Source of the DNA: CAYNTS01 sp964400495 | GTDB taxonomy: Bacteria; Fidelibacterota; Marinisomatia; SCGC-AAA003-L08; D37C17 | Reading direction: 5' to 3' | Length of the DNA: 25,936 nucleotides | NCBI GenBank assembly: GCA_964400495.1 | Contig: CAYNTS010000026.1 | Span: forward strand, 1-25,936 | Shown here: positions 1 through 8,066 of the stretch, piece by piece | How positions within the stretch are numbered: position 1 is the stretch's first letter | Layout of the letters: the number at the start of each line of letters is the position of its first letter | Translations under genes and position numbers: made by a program | The notes under the pieces: model-generated | Told to the model about the DNA's origin: nothing | The model's input: the letters and a program-made list of their open reading frames with translations, nothing else | Databases searched by the model: none

Positions 1-79
1 ACAGATGGGCTGTATGACTTCTTAAGGTGTCCGTTTTTTTGTAGGAAGATCAGTTCAAAAGTATTAAAGTAAAAATTCA

Positions 80-131
80 TCTTCCCACTTCCCACTTCTA
101 ACTTCTCACTTCACACTTCTCACTTCCCACT
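80..131. repeat. Heptanucleotide tandem repeat, consensus ACTTCYC
   Basis: About 7.4 imperfect copies of a 7-base unit lie end to end: tcttccc, acttccc, acttcta, acttctc, acttcac, acttctc, acttccc, act. The tract sits just beyond the stop codon of the minus-strand barrel gene, so it is non-coding 3' sequence of that gene. Related ACTTCC strings recur in the inverted repeat at 15848-15894 and just before the start at 18196. Confidence 0.8.
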
Positions 132-133
132 GA

Positions 134-742
134 TTATAACGCATATCCTGCACCAATCATTACACTCAAATAACTATTTTTATTTAATACTACATCTTTT
201 AAGAAATTATATCGCAGTTTTGCATTTACGGATATGGGAATAATCCACGGTTTAGCCCGCGCACCAAGTTCCAAAAAAAATCCAGTTTTGTACTTCATGT
301 CATTTTCAACTGCTTTAAGAACAGAGGCAGAAGAATACTGTTCGTTTTCTAAATCAAATCCTAAAATATATTCTTCAGTTAATTCTGGAACAATTTTATT
401 CTGACTAATGCCTGCCCCATAGTAAAACTTAACCATGGGGAGTTTAATAATTTTTCGTTGAACACCAATATACCACCCTGCTTTTTGAGGTAAACTAATC
501 TTTCCATTATTACCGTTAACATCATAAGCAAAACTAGTTTTACCCAATACATCAAATCCGGCTTCAACATCAATAAATGGCATTACATCCACATACACAT
601 AACCACCAAAACCGGTAGTACTTGCATCGTCTTCAGCAATATCATATCCATCTTGTAAATAGTACCCACCAAATCCTGCAATTGCAAACAAAGGGGTTAA
701 AGTAAAAAAGGCAAAAATTAAGGTTAATTGTAATCGTTTCAT
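134..742 (-). CDS. Putative outer-membrane beta-barrel protein
   Basis: A 202-residue protein with an N-terminal signal peptide (hydrophobic stretch around residues 5-22, small residues at the likely cleavage site). The mature part is rich in Gly, Tyr and alternating polar/hydrophobic segments such as GFGGYVYVDVMPFIDVEAGF, and it ends in a strand-like segment ending GAGYAL. This is the pattern of small 8-stranded OmpX/OmpW-like barrels. I cannot name a family. The start is supported by GGAG five bases upstream of the ATG on the minus strand. It is transcribed divergently from the gene at 818, and both promoters must fit in about 75 bases. Function beyond an outer-membrane location is unknown. 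Confidence 0.7.
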   Translation of the reverse strand: MKRLQLTLIFAFFTLTPLFAIAGFGGYYLQDGYDIAEDDASTTGFGGYVYVDVMPFIDVEAGFDVLGKTSFAYDVNGNNGKISLPQKAGWYIGVQRKIIKLPMVKFYYGAGISQNKIVPELTEEYILGFDLENEQYSSASVLKAVENDMKYKTGFFLELGARAKPWIIPISVNAKLRYNFLKDVVLNKNSYLSVMIGAGYAL

Positions 743-817
743 TTTATCTCCAAATAATTATATTGAAATCTAAGTAATTTTATACTCAAATTAATACTTC
801 TTTATTAATCTTTGACT
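743..817. promoter_or_regulatory. Short divergent intergenic region
   Basis: A 75-base, very AT-rich gap between two divergent start codons. It must hold the promoter of the minus-strand barrel gene and probably that of the plus-strand run starting at 818. I see the minus-strand ribosome binding site next to 742 but no confident -35/-10 pair or operator. Confidence 0.4.
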
Positions 818-1756
818 ATGATTTTTAATCGAAAACAGATATTATCCGATTATCCTTGGCTTGCTGAACGCAAACAGCGATTCATTATTTCAGCCGATTA
901 TGATGGAATAATTTGTGCATCTCTCTTGCATCATGTTTTGGGTTGGAAACTTGAGGGTTACTACAATTTGAATTCCATTTGGGTGTCGGATAATGCAATT
1001 AAACATAAAGATGATATTATTTGGGTAGACTTAAATATTCTTCCCAAGCAAGGTAGAGCAATTGGAGGACATATTGTATCTATTCAAGATGAACTTCCAA
1101 ACGGGTTTCAATCATCCTGCAACCCCAATATTTTAGCAGGTTTAACTTCGCAAGAATTTCATTCAAAATTTCCATTTTCAACCCTCATTTATTTAATGTG
1201 GTTGCATAATATTCCTGTCAGAAATGATTTGTTTGCTCGATTATTAGTTTTGCAGGCAGATGCAACGTGGCTTAAAATTCAACATTATCCAAACAATATC
1301 AATACATGGAAATCATATTTAACCGATTATTCGTGGGAGCAGCTTTTTCAACGGACCAATTCCGCACTATTTGATAAACGAATGGATCAATTTTTATACA
1401 CCAAGCTGAAAGAATTAGGTGCATATTCTGGCAAAGGAAAACTCACGAGTACCCATTCAAAAATCAGAAGTATGCAGTATCAATGCAATCCCGATTGGGA
1501 TGAAGATGTAATTTTGGCATTGTTTCAATTAATTGGGAACCACTTAAAATGGACGCCTCCCACCCTCCCAAAAATTTCCAAACGAATTGATGGTATTCGC
1601 AATAAAGTACCCCTCGTAGAAGTGAAATCTGTTGGGCTAAATGAATTTATTCGAACACGTAAAGTATTTTCCTATGCCATTCCATCCCCACGGATTTTAA
1701 ACTATACATCATTTGGATACGTCAAAAAATCACCCATGAAAGAGCCCAATGTCTAG
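818..1756 (+). CDS. DHH-phosphoesterase-like protein, function unknown
   Basis: A 312-residue soluble protein when started at the ATG at 818; an upstream in-frame TTG at 812 would add only two residues. The N-terminal third shows a degenerate DHH-type layout: ISADYDGIICASLL (compare the RecJ-type DYDxDGxxSxxLL motif), then IIWVDLNI (motif II Asp after a hydrophobic strand), then GGHIVSIQDE where the DHH triad would stand. The canonical Asp-His-His is reduced to Gly-Gly-His, so metal binding may be altered. The C-terminal half has no motif I recognise and no membrane segment. It overlaps pabB by 8 bases and so is probably co-translated with it. The DHH assignment is my inference from motif spacing. 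Confidence 0.55.
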   Translation: MIFNRKQILSDYPWLAERKQRFIISADYDGIICASLLHHVLGWKLEGYYNLNSIWVSDNAIKHKDDIIWVDLNILPKQGRAIGGHIVSIQDELPNGFQSSCNPNILAGLTSQEFHSKFPFSTLIYLMWLHNIPVRNDLFARLLVLQADATWLKIQHYPNNINTWKSYLTDYSWEQLFQRTNSALFDKRMDQFLYTKLKELGAYSGKGKLTSTHSKIRSMQYQCNPDWDEDVILALFQLIGNHLKWTPPTLPKISKRIDGIRNKVPLVEVKSVGLNEFIRTRKVFSYAIPSPRILNYTSFGYVKKSPMKEPNV

Positions 1757-2969
1757 TTTACAATCTCTTATTGATAAATATGGGTATCCAGATGCAATTC
1801 TTGATCATTGGAATGACCCAAGTTCACAACTTGGGATATGGGGGTTTGAATCAGTTTTTGAACACAATCACCACGGAGTTTTAATCGATGGGAAATTAGT
1901 TGATAGGGATTCCTTAAATTCGTGGCAGGAATGGGTAAATAATTGCAAACAAGATGACCAGAATATTTCAGCAATTGGATTTATCTCGTACGAGTATAAA
2001 CAATTTTTATTTTCTCATATTCCTTTTAAAAAATATGATTCAGATTTACCATTTATGTGGTTTGCAAAGCCAAAACAGATACATGCCTTTTCAAAAGATT
2101 TCAATTCACAACCTAATCCCATCCCATCATTGGAACTCGTGAAAGATATTCCAGATTTTTCTCAATATGAGAAGGATATTAGTAGAATTAAATATTATTT
2201 AGAACATGGGGATGTGTACCAAATCAACTATACCCATCCTAAAATATTTAAACATAACTCGCATCCCTGTGAATTGTATCTTCAAATTCGTGAAATGGCA
2301 CAACCTAAACATGGAGTTTTTATAAATACAGGAGTTCATCAAGTACTTAGTTTTTCTCCCGAACGATTTTTTAAAATTAAAGATGGAATTATTGAATCAT
2401 ACCCAATGAAAGGTACACGACCTCGTTTTAATGATATGGTTTTGGACAAACAATCAGCTGTTGAACTTGCTCAGAGCAAAAAAGATAAAGCTGAGCATCT
2501 AATGATTGTAGATTTACTCAGAAATGATATTGGCAAAGTATGCAAATATGGATCAGTTTCTGTAGATGATTTATATCAAATTGAGTCGTTTGAAACAGTC
2601 CACCAAATGGTATCGAGTGTGCATGGGAAATGCGACCCCAAAACCACCGAAAGCGATATTGTTAAGGCACTATTTCCAGGGGGGTCAATAACAGGTGCTC
2701 CCAAAGAACGGGCTATGGCAATTATTGATGAACTCGAAACCACACCTCGAGGAGTTTACACAGGCGGAATTGGTACAATTAAGTCCAATGGTGATATGGA
2801 TTTTAATATTGCAATTCGAACCATGACAATTAAAAATAATTTTGCAACCTATCCTGTTGGGGGTGGTATTGTGTGGGACTCTGACCCAAAATCTGAATGG
2901 GAAGAAGCACATACTAAAGGAGCAATTTTGCATCCATTTATAAAACATAGAGAGTTAGAAAATGCATAA
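1749..2969 (+). CDS. pabB: Aminodeoxychorismate synthase component I (PabB)
   Basis: A chorismate-binding enzyme of 406 residues that makes 4-amino-4-deoxychorismate from chorismate and ammonia, the first step to p-aminobenzoate for folate. Family motifs are all present: GDVYQINYTHP, SFSPERFF, PMKGTRPR, MIVDLLRNDIGKV, FPGGSITGAPKERAM, RGVYTGGIGTI, DFNIAIRTM and the final GGGIVWDS. K221 in the PMKGT motif is the residue that forms the covalent intermediate in PabB; anthranilate synthase (TrpE) has Ala there, which argues for PabB. It overlaps the upstream gene by 8 bases and pabC by 8 bases. No glutaminase subunit (PabA) is in the window, so it must be encoded elsewhere or shared with TrpG. 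Confidence 0.93.
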   Translation: MSSLQSLIDKYGYPDAILDHWNDPSSQLGIWGFESVFEHNHHGVLIDGKLVDRDSLNSWQEWVNNCKQDDQNISAIGFISYEYKQFLFSHIPFKKYDSDLPFMWFAKPKQIHAFSKDFNSQPNPIPSLELVKDIPDFSQYEKDISRIKYYLEHGDVYQINYTHPKIFKHNSHPCELYLQIREMAQPKHGVFINTGVHQVLSFSPERFFKIKDGIIESYPMKGTRPRFNDMVLDKQSAVELAQSKKDKAEHLMIVDLLRNDIGKVCKYGSVSVDDLYQIESFETVHQMVSSVHGKCDPKTTESDIVKALFPGGSITGAPKERAMAIIDELETTPRGVYTGGIGTIKSNGDMDFNIAIRTMTIKNNFATYPVGGGIVWDSDPKSEWEEAHTKGAILHPFIKHRELENA

Positions 2970-3801
2970 AGAAAAATTAATATACATTAATGGCAACTGG
3001 ATAAATGAAACAAACGCTGCGATACCCCTTAATGATGCTGGGTTCTTATTTGGAGATGGATTGTTTGAAACTATTCGCTTTCAAAATGGAAATTTGTTCC
3101 GCCCTGAAAAACACTTTGAACGTTTGCAAGATGGGCTACAGTCTATCCATTTAATTCCATCGTTTAATGAAACCGATTTCACTAATTTACTCCAAAATAT
3201 AATTGAAAAAAACACCATTGAATCTGGGTTGATTCGTTTTATGGTTACACGTGGTAAAATCACATCCACCCCATGGAACCATATGGGTGACTGCTGTGTG
3301 TATATTACTATTCGACCAATATCACCCCTGCCAAATTACCCAGTAAAGGTTACATTTTTACAAGAGTCAGATTATCCCATCATTCGGTTTAACCCTGCAA
3401 TAAAATCCCTCAATTATGTGGGAAATATGCTTGCTAAGAAAACGGCAGAAGAACTTGGTGCGTATGAACCAGTGTTTATAAATGCCAATAATATTGTTAC
3501 CGAATGTGCAATCCGAAATATCTTTTTCATAAAAGATAGTATGCTATTAACTCCACATACAAACTTGGGTGTTTTACCCGGGGTTATGCGTGATACTATA
3601 ATAGATATTTCACAATCGTTAAAGTTGGACGTTTCAGAATCACATATTGAATTCAGTGAAATCGACTCAATGGATGAAGCATTTATTTCATCTACTGGGA
3701 TTGGATTGTTGCCCTGTGTGTGGGATGGGTGGATTTCAAATCACACAATCACATTAAAATTAATGTCGAAACTACAGGAGTTAATTGATAATATTTCATG
3801 A
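2962..3801 (+). CDS. pabC: 4-amino-4-deoxychorismate lyase (PabC), class IV PLP enzyme
   Basis: A 279-residue fold-type IV PLP enzyme expected to split aminodeoxychorismate into p-aminobenzoate and pyruvate. Visible family features are the N-terminal DAGFLFGDGLFETIRF, the Schiff-base lysine K148 in AIKSLNYVGNML, ECAIRNIFF near residue 176, and LPGVMRDTII. Branched-chain aminotransferase and D-amino-acid transaminase share this fold, so sequence alone is not decisive. The immediate overlap with pabB (start codon inside its last three codons) makes PabC much the best call. Its stop is followed by a 34-base gap before the next gene, the first break in this run. Confidence 0.85.
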   Translation: MHKEKLIYINGNWINETNAAIPLNDAGFLFGDGLFETIRFQNGNLFRPEKHFERLQDGLQSIHLIPSFNETDFTNLLQNIIEKNTIESGLIRFMVTRGKITSTPWNHMGDCCVYITIRPISPLPNYPVKVTFLQESDYPIIRFNPAIKSLNYVGNMLAKKTAEELGAYEPVFINANNIVTECAIRNIFFIKDSMLLTPHTNLGVLPGVMRDTIIDISQSLKLDVSESHIEFSEIDSMDEAFISSTGIGLLPCVWDGWISNHTITLKLMSKLQELIDNIS

Positions 3802-3835
3802 TGAAAAATTGTTCAAAAACACCTAATATTCGTGT

Positions 3836-5344
3836 ATGAATAATACAATATTATCAACAGAAAACCATACCCTTAGGGGAAAACAATTACTTAAAAAAAT
3901 CCAACCAGACTTTGTTGGGTTGAATACACCATACACCATTGCAACAGGTGAAACAACGAATCGTATTTACTTAGATTCAACTGCATCAACCTTAATGATG
4001 GGAACTGCGTGTAGGTCTGCAAAACAATTTTTAAACCACTACTCTAACACCCATTCTTTACTTCATTTTAGTGCAAAGATTGCAACAAAAACCTATGACT
4101 GGATTCACAGAAAAATGTTGGATTTTGTCCATGCTGATCCAGAAGAATACACATGTTTTTTTACAGGAAGTGGTGTTACCGCAGGTATGAATAGAATTGC
4201 TCGCACATTTAATCACCTTCGTCCAGAACGTGATATGGTATTAGTATCAATAATGGAGCACCATTCAAACGACCTTCCCCATCGCAAACATGGTGGAAAA
4301 GTGATGCACATTCCTGTTGATACTCACGAATCTCAAATGGGGTGTATTGATTTGCATTTGGTAGAAGAATATCTCCAAGAATTTGACGATAGAATCAATT
4401 ATGTTTCTGTTACAGGAATTAGTAATGTTACAGGAATTATTAATCCTATTAACCAAGTTGCTGAACTTGCACATAAGTATGGCGCTTATGTAATTGTTGA
4501 TGCTGCCCAAATGGCTGCACATGTTCCTATTCAAATGAGTGGGTTTGATAATCCAGAAATGGATGTGGATGCACTTCTATTTTCTGGTCATAAAACTTAT
4601 GCTCCAGGGTCACCTGGAGTTGTGATTGCTCGAAAATCATTCCTCTCAGCAGTTGAACCAGAAGAAGTTGGTGGTGGTATGGTTGATAGGGTTTTACCAG
4701 AAAATTACTTTGTGAAAAAAACATTTCCAGACCGTGAAGAAGCTGGAACTCCAAATATTTTGGGTGCAATTACTTTGGGTTCGGCAATCCATGTGTTAGA
4801 TTTAATAGGGATGGATATTGTATTGGAAGAAGATATGGCAATTACCAACCGATGCTTACAAGGAATGCTCAAACTAAACGAAGTAGTTATTTATGGCGAA
4901 ACCTGTGTTGAAACTTGTCCACGTGCAGGAACAATTTCTTTTAACATAAAACAAATGAATCACGGCTTAGTTGCTGCTATTTTAAATGATTATTATAATT
5001 TGGCAGTCCGAAATGAGTGTTTCTGTGCCCATCCTTATGTAGAAAAAATGTTAGAACTTACTCACGAAAAACAAATTGCTAGAGCAAAAGAAAATGGACA
5101 TACAATGGCATGGCATACTGAACCGTGGATGGGTATGGTCCGTGTGAGTTTTGGGCTGTATAACACCAATGATGATGTAGACTTTTTCTTACATGCAATT
5201 TCTGAAATAATTAATAAAAGAGAATTTTATGAAAAACAATATACCATAAACATTCATGGCGATTATGTGCATAAAAAATTCTCATTTTCTAGCAAAGATT
5301 ATTTTAGTTTAACGGATACAATTGAGAAAGAAATAATTCAATAA
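3836..5344 (+). CDS. Class V PLP aminotransferase, SufS-like cysteine desulfurase family
   Basis: A 502-residue fold-type I PLP enzyme, about 100 residues longer than typical SufS. PLP-site motifs are clear: TGSGVTAGMNRI near residue 108, EHHSND (stacking His), IVDAAQ (Asp that pairs with the pyridine nitrogen) and SGHKTYAPGSPGV with the Schiff-base lysine K253. In the C-terminal domain VRNECFCAHPY puts C397 where SufS has its sulfur-accepting cysteine (RxGxxCA); C395 is a second candidate. Extra length lies in the N-terminal arm and in a polar C-terminal tail after residue 465. No SufBCD/E or IscU gene is adjacent, so a role in Fe-S assembly is not supported by context. Desulfurase or selenocysteine-lyase-like activity is plausible but unproven. 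No Shine-Dalgarno is visible before its ATG. Confidence 0.72.
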   Translation: MNNTILSTENHTLRGKQLLKKIQPDFVGLNTPYTIATGETTNRIYLDSTASTLMMGTACRSAKQFLNHYSNTHSLLHFSAKIATKTYDWIHRKMLDFVHADPEEYTCFFTGSGVTAGMNRIARTFNHLRPERDMVLVSIMEHHSNDLPHRKHGGKVMHIPVDTHESQMGCIDLHLVEEYLQEFDDRINYVSVTGISNVTGIINPINQVAELAHKYGAYVIVDAAQMAAHVPIQMSGFDNPEMDVDALLFSGHKTYAPGSPGVVIARKSFLSAVEPEEVGGGMVDRVLPENYFVKKTFPDREEAGTPNILGAITLGSAIHVLDLIGMDIVLEEDMAITNRCLQGMLKLNEVVIYGETCVETCPRAGTISFNIKQMNHGLVAAILNDYYNLAVRNECFCAHPYVEKMLELTHEKQIARAKENGHTMAWHTEPWMGMVRVSFGLYNTNDDVDFFLHAISEIINKREFYEKQYTINIHGDYVHKKFSFSSKDYFSLTDTIEKEIIQ

Positions 5345-5346
5345 GC

Positions 5347-7350
5347 GTGAAAGACAGTAAGACACGCATCAACGAATTACGCAACCAACTAAATAACCAC
5401 AATATTCGGTATTATGTGCATGATGACCCTATCATTTCTGATATTGAGTATGACACTCTTATGCGAGAATTACAATCATTGGAAGAAAAATTTCCTGAAT
5501 TCATTACAACAGATTCACCTACCCAACGAGTTGGGGCAGAACCACTATCTGAATTTTCTTCCATTACCCATAGGATACCGATGTTATCATTAGCAAATGC
5601 AATGCATCTAGATGATCTTGATACATTTGATGAACAGGTCAAAAAGGGGTTGGGATTAGAAAATGATATCGAATATATAGCTGAACCAAAGTTAGATGGA
5701 TTAGCTGTAGAGTTAGTGTATGAAAATGGAAAATTTGTTTACGGATCTACACGTGGAAATGGTGAGGTCGGTGAAGATATTACTCATAATTTACGTACTA
5801 TTAAATCCATTCCTTTGCAGTTACAAAAAGATGCACCTATCCCATCATTATTAGAAGTTCGTGGTGAAGTATTTATTTCTCATACTGATTTTAAGCAGAT
5901 GAACGAACAACGCTTGGAAATGGGCGAACAACCCTTTGCTAACCCCCGTAATTCTGCTGCAGGGAGTTTGCGTCAACTCGACCCAGGCATTACTGCTAAA
6001 CGACCGTTGCGTATTTTTATGTATGCCCCAGGAGTAATTGAAGGGATGTCATTTACATCTCATTTTGAGTTTTTATACACCCTCCCCAAATGGGGATTCC
6101 CCATAAATCCAATTATTAAAAAAGGCAGTGGAGTTGCATTTTTAAAGCAATATTATGAAGAAACTGAATCCATTCGAAATGATTTGAAATATGATATTGA
6201 TGGTGTTGTTTTTAAAGTGAATTCGTTTGATCAGCAAGATGAACTTGGAGTTAGAAGCAGGTCGCCACGATGGGCAATTGCTGGTAAACTTAAAGCCCAG
6301 CAAGCAACCACAACTATTCTAAATATTGAAGCAAGTATTGGTCGAACAGGTGCAGTAACACCTGTTGCCAAACTTGACCCTGTTAATGTAGGGGGCGTTA
6401 TAGTTTCCAACGCAACCCTTCATAACCAAGATGAAATTGACAGAAAAGATGTTCGGGTTGGAGATACAGTACTCATTCAACGGGCTGGAGATGTTATTCC
6501 AGAAGTGGTGAAAGTGATTGTGGAAAAACGTCCAATTAATGCCAAACCCTATATTCTACCCACACAATGCCCAGTGTGTGAACATACAGTAAACAGACCA
6601 GAAGGTGAAGCAGTTGCACGGTGTGAAAATATATCCTGTCCTGCACAAGTGAAAGGGCGAATCCAGCATTTTGTTTCGAAAAATTGCATGGATATTGATG
6701 GTTTTGGTGAAAAATTAGTAGAACAATTGGTGGAAGAAAAACTCATTCTATCGGTTGCAGATATTTTCACTTTAGATGTTGAACAATTAGAAGAACTCGA
6801 CCGAATGGCTAATAAATCTGCCAATAATATTGTGTCTGCAATTCATGAATCTAAACAAACTACAATGGCTCGATTTGTTCATGCATTAGGAATTCGCAAT
6901 GTGGGTGAACATTCTGGGAAAGTTCTTGAACGAGCATTTTCTGGAGATATTCATTCACTTATGCATACGGATGTAGAAGCATTGAAAAATATTCACGAAA
7001 TTGGGGATATTATGGCAGAGTCTATTGTAACATTTTTTGCAGATGTAGACAATTTACATGTGGTAAGTTCATGTTTAGAAAGTGGTATTCAATTTGCCAA
7101 AGTGGAACCTCCAACGGAAACGCAATTCAGTGGTAAAGTATTTGTATTCACTGGGAGTTTAGAACAATTTACACGCAAAGAAGCTAGTGAAATGGTAGAA
7201 AAATTGGGTGCGCGTGCGAGTGGTTCTGTAAGCAAAAAAACAGATTATGTAGTGGCTGGACCAAATGCTGGTTCAAAGTTAACAAAGGCAAAAGAACTCG
7301 GAATTGCAGTATTAACTGAAAACGAGTTTTTAGAATTAACAAAGGAGTAA
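5347..7350 (+). CDS. ligA: NAD-dependent DNA ligase LigA
   Basis: A full-length ligase of 667 residues that seals nicks in duplex DNA using NAD. Domain order is standard: Ia (residues 1-65, with the YYVHDDPIISDIEYD NMN-binding motif), adenylation domain with K115 in AEPKLDGLAVEL as the AMP-accepting lysine, OB fold, a four-cysteine zinc finger (C408, C411, C426, C431), helix-hairpin-helix repeats (DIDGFGEKLVEQL; LGIRNVGEHSGK) and a C-terminal BRCT domain beginning near FSGKVFVFTGSLE. It begins at a GTG two bases after the preceding stop, so it is probably translationally coupled. No good Shine-Dalgarno precedes it. This is a housekeeping gene with nothing missing. Confidence 0.97.
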   Translation: MKDSKTRINELRNQLNNHNIRYYVHDDPIISDIEYDTLMRELQSLEEKFPEFITTDSPTQRVGAEPLSEFSSITHRIPMLSLANAMHLDDLDTFDEQVKKGLGLENDIEYIAEPKLDGLAVELVYENGKFVYGSTRGNGEVGEDITHNLRTIKSIPLQLQKDAPIPSLLEVRGEVFISHTDFKQMNEQRLEMGEQPFANPRNSAAGSLRQLDPGITAKRPLRIFMYAPGVIEGMSFTSHFEFLYTLPKWGFPINPIIKKGSGVAFLKQYYEETESIRNDLKYDIDGVVFKVNSFDQQDELGVRSRSPRWAIAGKLKAQQATTTILNIEASIGRTGAVTPVAKLDPVNVGGVIVSNATLHNQDEIDRKDVRVGDTVLIQRAGDVIPEVVKVIVEKRPINAKPYILPTQCPVCEHTVNRPEGEAVARCENISCPAQVKGRIQHFVSKNCMDIDGFGEKLVEQLVEEKLILSVADIFTLDVEQLEELDRMANKSANNIVSAIHESKQTTMARFVHALGIRNVGEHSGKVLERAFSGDIHSLMHTDVEALKNIHEIGDIMAESIVTFFADVDNLHVVSSCLESGIQFAKVEPPTETQFSGKVFVFTGSLEQFTRKEASEMVEKLGARASGSVSKKTDYVVAGPNAGSKLTKAKELGIAVLTENEFLELTKE

Positions 7351-7351
7351 C

Positions 7352-7795
7352 ATGATAGACAACCAATTAGTAGGTGCAATTAAAAAAATGGCACCTAATG
7401 CAACTTTTCCTGCACCATTTGCACAGCAGTTTAACTTAAATTTTACACAATTTAAAGAAGGAAGTGTTCATGCAGAAGTCACATTTGACAAAGCATGGTC
7501 AAATCCATTTGGTATTGCCCATGGCGGTTTTTTGTTTACATTACTCGATGAAGTTTTAGGATCTGCATGTTGTACAGTATTAACCCAATCAATATATAAA
7601 GATGTAAAAGCATTAAGTACAACAAATCATGATATTTTTTTTCATTCACCTGTACAGGATGGTGATGTGCTTATAATTAAGGGCAGAGTTCTCTCATCCC
7701 GTAAAAATATGATTTTTGTTGAAGGACATATCGAACAAAAGTCCAATGGGACATTAGTTGCAGAATCTAAGGGTATTTGGTTTGCAAAACGCTAA
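7352..7795 (+). CDS. PaaI-type hotdog thioesterase
   Basis: A 147-residue single hotdog domain with the characteristic NPFGIAHGGFLFTLLDEVLG segment (helix start with HGG and the acidic residue of LDE), as in the PaaI/YdiI/4HBT_3 acyl-CoA thioesterases. It should hydrolyse an acyl-CoA or aryl-CoA thioester; the substrate cannot be read from sequence. The ATG is preceded by AAAGGAG that overlaps the ligA stop region, with only one base between the genes, so it is co-transcribed with ligA. A short weak hairpin (GTGA/TCAC at 7801-7814) followed by T-rich sequence lies just downstream and may end the transcript. Confidence 0.82.
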   Translation: MIDNQLVGAIKKMAPNATFPAPFAQQFNLNFTQFKEGSVHAEVTFDKAWSNPFGIAHGGFLFTLLDEVLGSACCTVLTQSIYKDVKALSTTNHDIFFHSPVQDGDVLIIKGRVLSSRKNMIFVEGHIEQKSNGTLVAESKGIWFAKR

Positions 7796-7831
7796 AAACC
7801 GTGATGTTTCTCACATAATTTACATTTTATT

Positions 7832-7860
7832 TTAACTTTTTAATTTTTTTCTTGTACAAT
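7832..7860 (+). promoter_or_regulatory. Sigma70-like promoter of the cysteine operon
   Basis: TTAACT (7832-7837, 4 of 6 to TTGACA), a 17-base spacer, then TACAAT (7855-7860, 5 of 6 to TATAAT). The transcript would begin near 7867, just upstream of the poly-cysteine leader ORF. Promoter consensus in this phylum is not well established, so this is a positional prediction. Confidence 0.5.
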
Positions 7861-7888
7861 ATCTCAAGTCTTTCTAAGTTTCCGCCCC

Positions 7889-7996
7889 GTGATTAATGAA
7901 TATTCAAATCTAAAGGCAAATGAAATAACTAAAACAGCACACTTTACGTGTTGTTGCTGTTGTTGTATGTTCGGAGGAGGAGACTTGCCCAGATAA
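7889..7996 (+). CDS. Leader peptide with six consecutive cysteine codons
   Basis: A 35-codon ORF opening with GTG and ending TAA at 7994-7996. Codons 21-26 (7949-7966) are TGT TGT TGC TGT TGT TGT, six cysteines in a row, followed by Met-Phe-Gly-Gly-Gly-Asp-Leu-Pro-Arg. It precedes a cysteine biosynthesis operon and overlaps an alternative RNA fold, the arrangement of ribosome-mediated attenuation. The GTG is the only standard start in this open frame (open from 7844), and it has no obvious Shine-Dalgarno; that is the main weakness. The ATG at 7920 is out of frame and meets a stop after two codons. Confidence 0.65.
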   Translation: MINEYSNLKANEITKTAHFTCCCCCCMFGGGDLPR

Positions 7997-8037
7997 AGGA
8001 TTTGAATATTGATTATATAACCCCTTTTGTCGGCAAG
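7984..8037 (+). promoter_or_regulatory. Predicted antiterminator fold of the cysteine attenuator
   Basis: CTTGCC (7984-7989) can pair with GGCAAG (8032-8037), GA (7992-7993) with TC (8030-8031), and AAAGG (7995-7999) with CCTTT (8023-8027), a nested set of 13 pairs. The 3' side takes bases 8023-8028 that the terminator needs for its 5' arm, so the two folds exclude each other. The leader stop codon (7994-7996) lies in the 5' arm. A ribosome finishing the leader would cover it, while one stalled at the Cys codons would leave it free. Confidence 0.55.
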
Positions 8038-8056
8038 GCAAGAGGGGTTTTTTTTT
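8019..8056 (+). terminator. Rho-independent terminator/attenuator upstream of the cysM-like gene
   Basis: AACCCCTTTT (8019-8028) pairs with AAGAGGGGTT (8040-8049): ten base pairs including one G-T, with an 11-base loop. A run of Ts through 8056 follows directly. It ends only about 10 bases before the start codon of the cysM-like gene and after the poly-Cys leader ORF, so it would stop transcription before the operon rather than end an upstream gene. Confidence 0.8.
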
Positions 8057-8066
8057 AGAAAGAAAA

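Noticed and set aside
7948..8058. Alternative leader reading with GTG followed by five Leu codons (frame of 7948)
   Set aside because: It overlaps the Cys-codon run in another frame and would run through the terminator to a stop at 8056-8058. The operon makes cysteine, not leucine, and the stop in the Cys frame falls exactly in the antiterminator arm, so the Cys reading fits better.
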